In this document: positions 61,301 to 64,000 of the stretch, in pieces
Position numbering within the stretch: position 1 is the first letter of the stretch
How the letters are laid out: the number at the start of each line of letters is the position of its first letter
Assembly (NCBI GenBank): GCA_963682055.1
Contig: OY821743.1
Span: 27,638,702-27,702,701, forward strand
From: Primula veris
Taxonomy: Eukaryota; Streptophyta; Magnoliopsida; Ericales; Primulaceae
Direction: 5' to 3'
Length of the DNA stretch: 64,000 nt
The notes under the pieces: model-generated
What the model was told of the DNA's origin: nothing
What the model saw: only the letters and a program-made list of their open reading frames with translations
Databases searched by the model: none
Translations under genes and position numbers: made by a program

Positions 61301-62184
61301 ATCTCTGTCTATATGGGAATGGCCTCTGGCCCTCTGCCGTTCCTACCCCGGTACTATTTCCACCGCCACCATCTCCCCTCTTTTATCTCCCAATGTAACA
61401 ACCGCCACCTCAAAAACCCTAACTTTTGATCTCTTCGCCGAGGGTTGGGAAGAGATCGTAACATGGGGCGCTCTTTTTCCCAAAAACAAGTTGTTACCTT
61501 TGTTGGTTTCGATCATATGAAAATCGTATCTCGGATCTTGAGGATCGAGATATATCTTTTATTTGTGTTGGTACCCCAATGTGGATATCATGCATTCGAG
61601 TAAGGCTTCAGGATCTCTAAGATCTACGAGAATTCAGACTAAAACTTGTTAAAACCAAGGGAAGAAATCAAGTAAATAAAAAGATTCAGCCATTGGATCA
61701 TGGAAGTATAATAAAAAATTGAAAAAAAATAATACACACATTTCATAAAGAATGAGAAGACACTTATTGAAGTGTGAAAGGATAGTTCAAAATCAAGTAA
61801 AAATATGAAAGAAAAAAGAAATGTTGCCGAGAAGATGCACAACAAGAGAGCCGAAATTCATAAGAAAAAGAAAGAAAAAGAAAGCACATGTATGCTCAAC
61901 ATAACACATGTGAATGTTCAACATATCAATTTTTTTAAAAAGTTATTTCTCAAGAAATATGAGGAAGATGTTCTAATGATTCTTTATTTTTTATGTTTTT
62001 ATTTTAAATTTATTCCTTAATAAGGTTGATTTGACCAATTCGTTATTAATGAAAAACGGGTACTCCCACCATTTATATAAAAAAAAGTGAAAACATTATA
62101 TAACGAAGCATCACATGTATCATGTCATGAATGAAGAGTATCTAAGTAGTTTAAAGTAACAATAGTACTTTTATGATTTAATAC
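58336..62184. other. Intergenic region between LOR gene and LOR remnant
   Basis: No gene is supported. Near 60730-60765 there is a CTAGTAATCCTCTCCCATACGTTGCGTG-type segment, shown here only in part, that looks like a common plant repeat terminus. A GC-richer stretch lies at about 61240-61620. The rest is AT-rich. Open frames at 59871-60053 and 61805-62020 look fortuitous. Confidence 0.55.
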
Positions 62185-62468
62185 CTTTCGTTGTATATAT
62201 GGTGAAAATAAGTTTCCTCTGAGATCGATTAGATAGACTTCATTTCCACCTCTTTTTGTAGTTATCGACACGATAGATAATGTTTTCCATTTGTATCAAA
62301 AATCGTGCACCCATTTCCACGTAACACGACAAATTTCATCCACACCGTATATAGTTTTCTTTTAGTGGTTATGCAAGCATTTGAACAAGTAGAAGTAAGA
62401 GGATAGATCAAAGCCACTGGAACCTTACAAGTTTTGCATAGACTAACGAGTTTCAAACTTATTCTCAC
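62185..62468 (-). pseudogene. LOR family first-exon remnant
   Basis: Reading on the minus strand, KRKLYTVWMKFVVLRGNGCT and IFDTNGK correspond to the first-exon region of the LOR gene at 57406-58335. The frame then shifts near 62275. Traces of IIYRVDNY and, after another shift, EVYLIDLRGN and IQRK follow, up to a GTATTAAAT donor-like site at 62184. I found no matching second or third exon downstream. It is a duplicated, decayed copy. Confidence 0.75.
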
Positions 62469-62726
62469 AATTAATACCGCACCTGCTCATTACATATCGA
62501 AACTTATCGTGTATTGTTCTTGTTAGTAATTCTGGCAACATTATAGAGGGTAAATTTACGGTAGTTCTTCATGATTTAATAACACAATCGTATCTTGGAG
62601 AATCTAAAAGTAGTTGTTTATTCATATCGAGAAAGGATCATCTCTTTGATGGAATATGTACTGTTTCCTTATTCTTTAAGAGTACATGTGCATGTGCGTC
62701 CAAACGCTCTTTAAACCCCTGATAAG

Positions 62727-62925
62727 CATCACTACAAAAAAATACTCAAATAGCGACGGGATTAGTGACGGTATTTTTTGTTACGAGCTTATTAACGACG
62801 GTTTTTGTGACGGCTTTGTGACAATTTAGTCAATTTGCGACAGATTTGTGACAGCATTTTAAATTAGCGACAGACTTGTGACAGCTTTTGACTCTCACTA
62901 AATCAAATATTATTTTGTAGTGCAT
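62727..62925. mobile_element. CACTA-type MITE with 3-bp target-site duplication
   Basis: The 193-bp unit 62730-62922 begins CACTACAAAAAAATA and ends TATTTTGTAGTG, read in reverse CACTACAAAATA. It is flanked by CAT on both sides. Subterminal copies of GCGACGG, GTGACGG, GCGACAG and GTGACAG fill most of its length, as in En/Spm-type elements, where such repeats bind the transposase complex. It has no coding capacity. Confidence 0.88.
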
Positions 62926-63069
62926 GTAAACTCTCGTTTGTTAGGAGACACTTCACCTGGAGAGAGACATTTTACATTTTACATTTTACTTAAATTGGGG
63001 AATTACTCATAACTATTGCAAATCTTTAAATATCAATTACCTAGTGAGTATGACGATCTCTTCTATATT

Positions 63070-63261
63070 CACTAGAAAAAAAAAGTTCATTTACCATAAG
63101 TTTGCTTTTTGAAAACTGTTTTAAAAGTGAGTTTTGCTAAATTTTAATAACAAAATAGCAAATAATTATGCTGCCAAACTGTTATTAAAATTTAGCGACA
63201 TTCAATTTATCAACAGTTTTTAAAAAGTAAACTATTGGTAAATGAACATTTTCTTGTAATG
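63070..63261. mobile_element. Second small CACTA-type MITE
   Basis: The 192-bp unit begins CACTAGAAAAAAAAAGTTCA and ends TTTTCTTGTAATG, read in reverse CATTACAAGAAAA. The next bases on both sides continue as matching TTCATTTACC arms. The flanks are ATT and ATC, so a 3-bp duplication may have changed by one base. The inner part has ATCAACAGTTTTTAAAAAGT and a similar inverted counterpart near the left end. Confidence 0.7.
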
Positions 63262-63659
63262 ATCGTGAACAATCAAGAATATAGTGCATCTCTTGCATTA
63301 AGTCGGCTCTTTTTTCCATATATATCTCGCGTTATGCTAAACCCTTCATAAATGAATATTCAATGATTTGCTATGGCATCTTTAATTATTGTAAAAAAAA
63401 CTATACTTTCACTCTCTAGAACAATTAATTATAAGTTCATAATAATTTCGGTAAAATGCTTGCTCAATAATTAGAGAAAATTAATCCTAAAATGCGGCAC
63501 ACATCGATAATAGACATGGAAGAATAAAAATTACCTTAAATAATTTTCCTATAAGTTATTGGTCAGAAATAATGACATCAATATTTTAATAGTACTGTGA
63601 CTTACATATAAAGTAAAATGATACGAGAGAAGCGAGAAGTAATGAGCATGTATATTTTT

Positions 63660-64000
63660 CTAATACTCCCTGCATCTCTTATTTAATTAAAATATAATGT
63701 GCCAAGTTGCGTGTAAACTTGATTTTGAAAATAATATATCTAAATTGTTGGAATGAAGTTTTTAAAAATTCAGTGAGTAACTAACTCCATGATGAAATTT
63801 TGAAAAAACTATTTTTTAAAATTTAGAGTCTATATTTTTAAGGTAAAGTTGCTAGCAGTTTAATAAATATCAATTATTTAGGTACACATTAACATAAAGA
63901 AATACAATACACGAAAGCGAACAACTATTTGAGGATGAGAAGGTTGACTGAGTATAAAGTACAAGAAGAGTTGAATAAACATTTTAAGCACGAAGTATGT
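63660..64000. mobile_element. Possible Stowaway-like element at the window edge
   Basis: ACTCCCTGCATCTCTTATTT near 63665 resembles the ends of the Stowaway-like units at 29810 and 32089 and is followed by similar AT-rich sequence. I could not place a right end. Confidence 0.35.

Noticed and set aside
1..64000. Search by eye for tRNA genes, rRNA genes and CRISPR arrays
   Set aside because: GGTTCAA-like strings, for example near 1201 and 2173, have no tRNA cloverleaf context. No rRNA was recognised, and the short-period arrays lack the repeat-spacer structure of CRISPR.

Overview
This is plant nuclear DNA, most likely from a eudicot. It is AT-rich, and its genes carry many GT-AG introns. Much of the window is transposon-derived: two complete Ty1/copia elements, a solo LTR, several MITE-like foldbacks and a decayed non-LTR retroelement. 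The proteins belong to land-plant families. I cannot fix genus or family from the sequence alone.

Layout. 165-1700 (+): a broken non-LTR reverse transcriptase. 3673-13687 (+): a 15-exon alpha/beta hydrolase gene of the ABHD11-like type (Arabidopsis At4g10030-like). 14844-17261 (-): a three-exon DUF506 (PDDEXK-like) gene. 19356-28514 (+): the gene for the chloroplast Rieske-like photosystem II protein PSB33/LIL8, whose second intron holds a 4.9-kb copia element (21722-26597). 31143-31598 (+): an intronless AP2/ERF factor of the ERF020 type. 33118-34904 (-) and 48470-50311 (-): two copies of an F-box/LRR/FBD gene in a duplicated block of about 4 kb. A second, older copia element (42755-47621) and a long foldback element (about 38106-38993) lie between the copies. 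About 52785-54095: an inverted-repeat element filled with a short-period satellite array. 55864-56408: a solo LTR. 57406-58335 (-): a LURP-one-related (LOR) gene with a serine tract. 62185-62468 (-): a broken LOR first exon. The last kilobase or so carries two small CACTA-type elements and the start of a Stowaway-like element.

The genes do not form one pathway. PSB33 acts at the thylakoid, ERF020-type factors are stress-related regulators, and the LOR and F-box genes are members of large, fast-changing plant families. PSB33 followed by an ERF020-type gene on the same strand matches the Arabidopsis order At1g71500-At1g71520 as I know it, so this part looks like conserved microsynteny enlarged by transposons.

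I found no CRISPR array, rRNA gene or recognisable tRNA gene. Nothing here clearly forms a new multi-gene system. The most unusual signals are structural: a hairpin with four TGAGTCA-type sites, the satellite-filled inverted-repeat element, the solo LTR with three GC-rich palindromic repeats, and the non-LTR remnant with a possible nuclease-like C-terminus.
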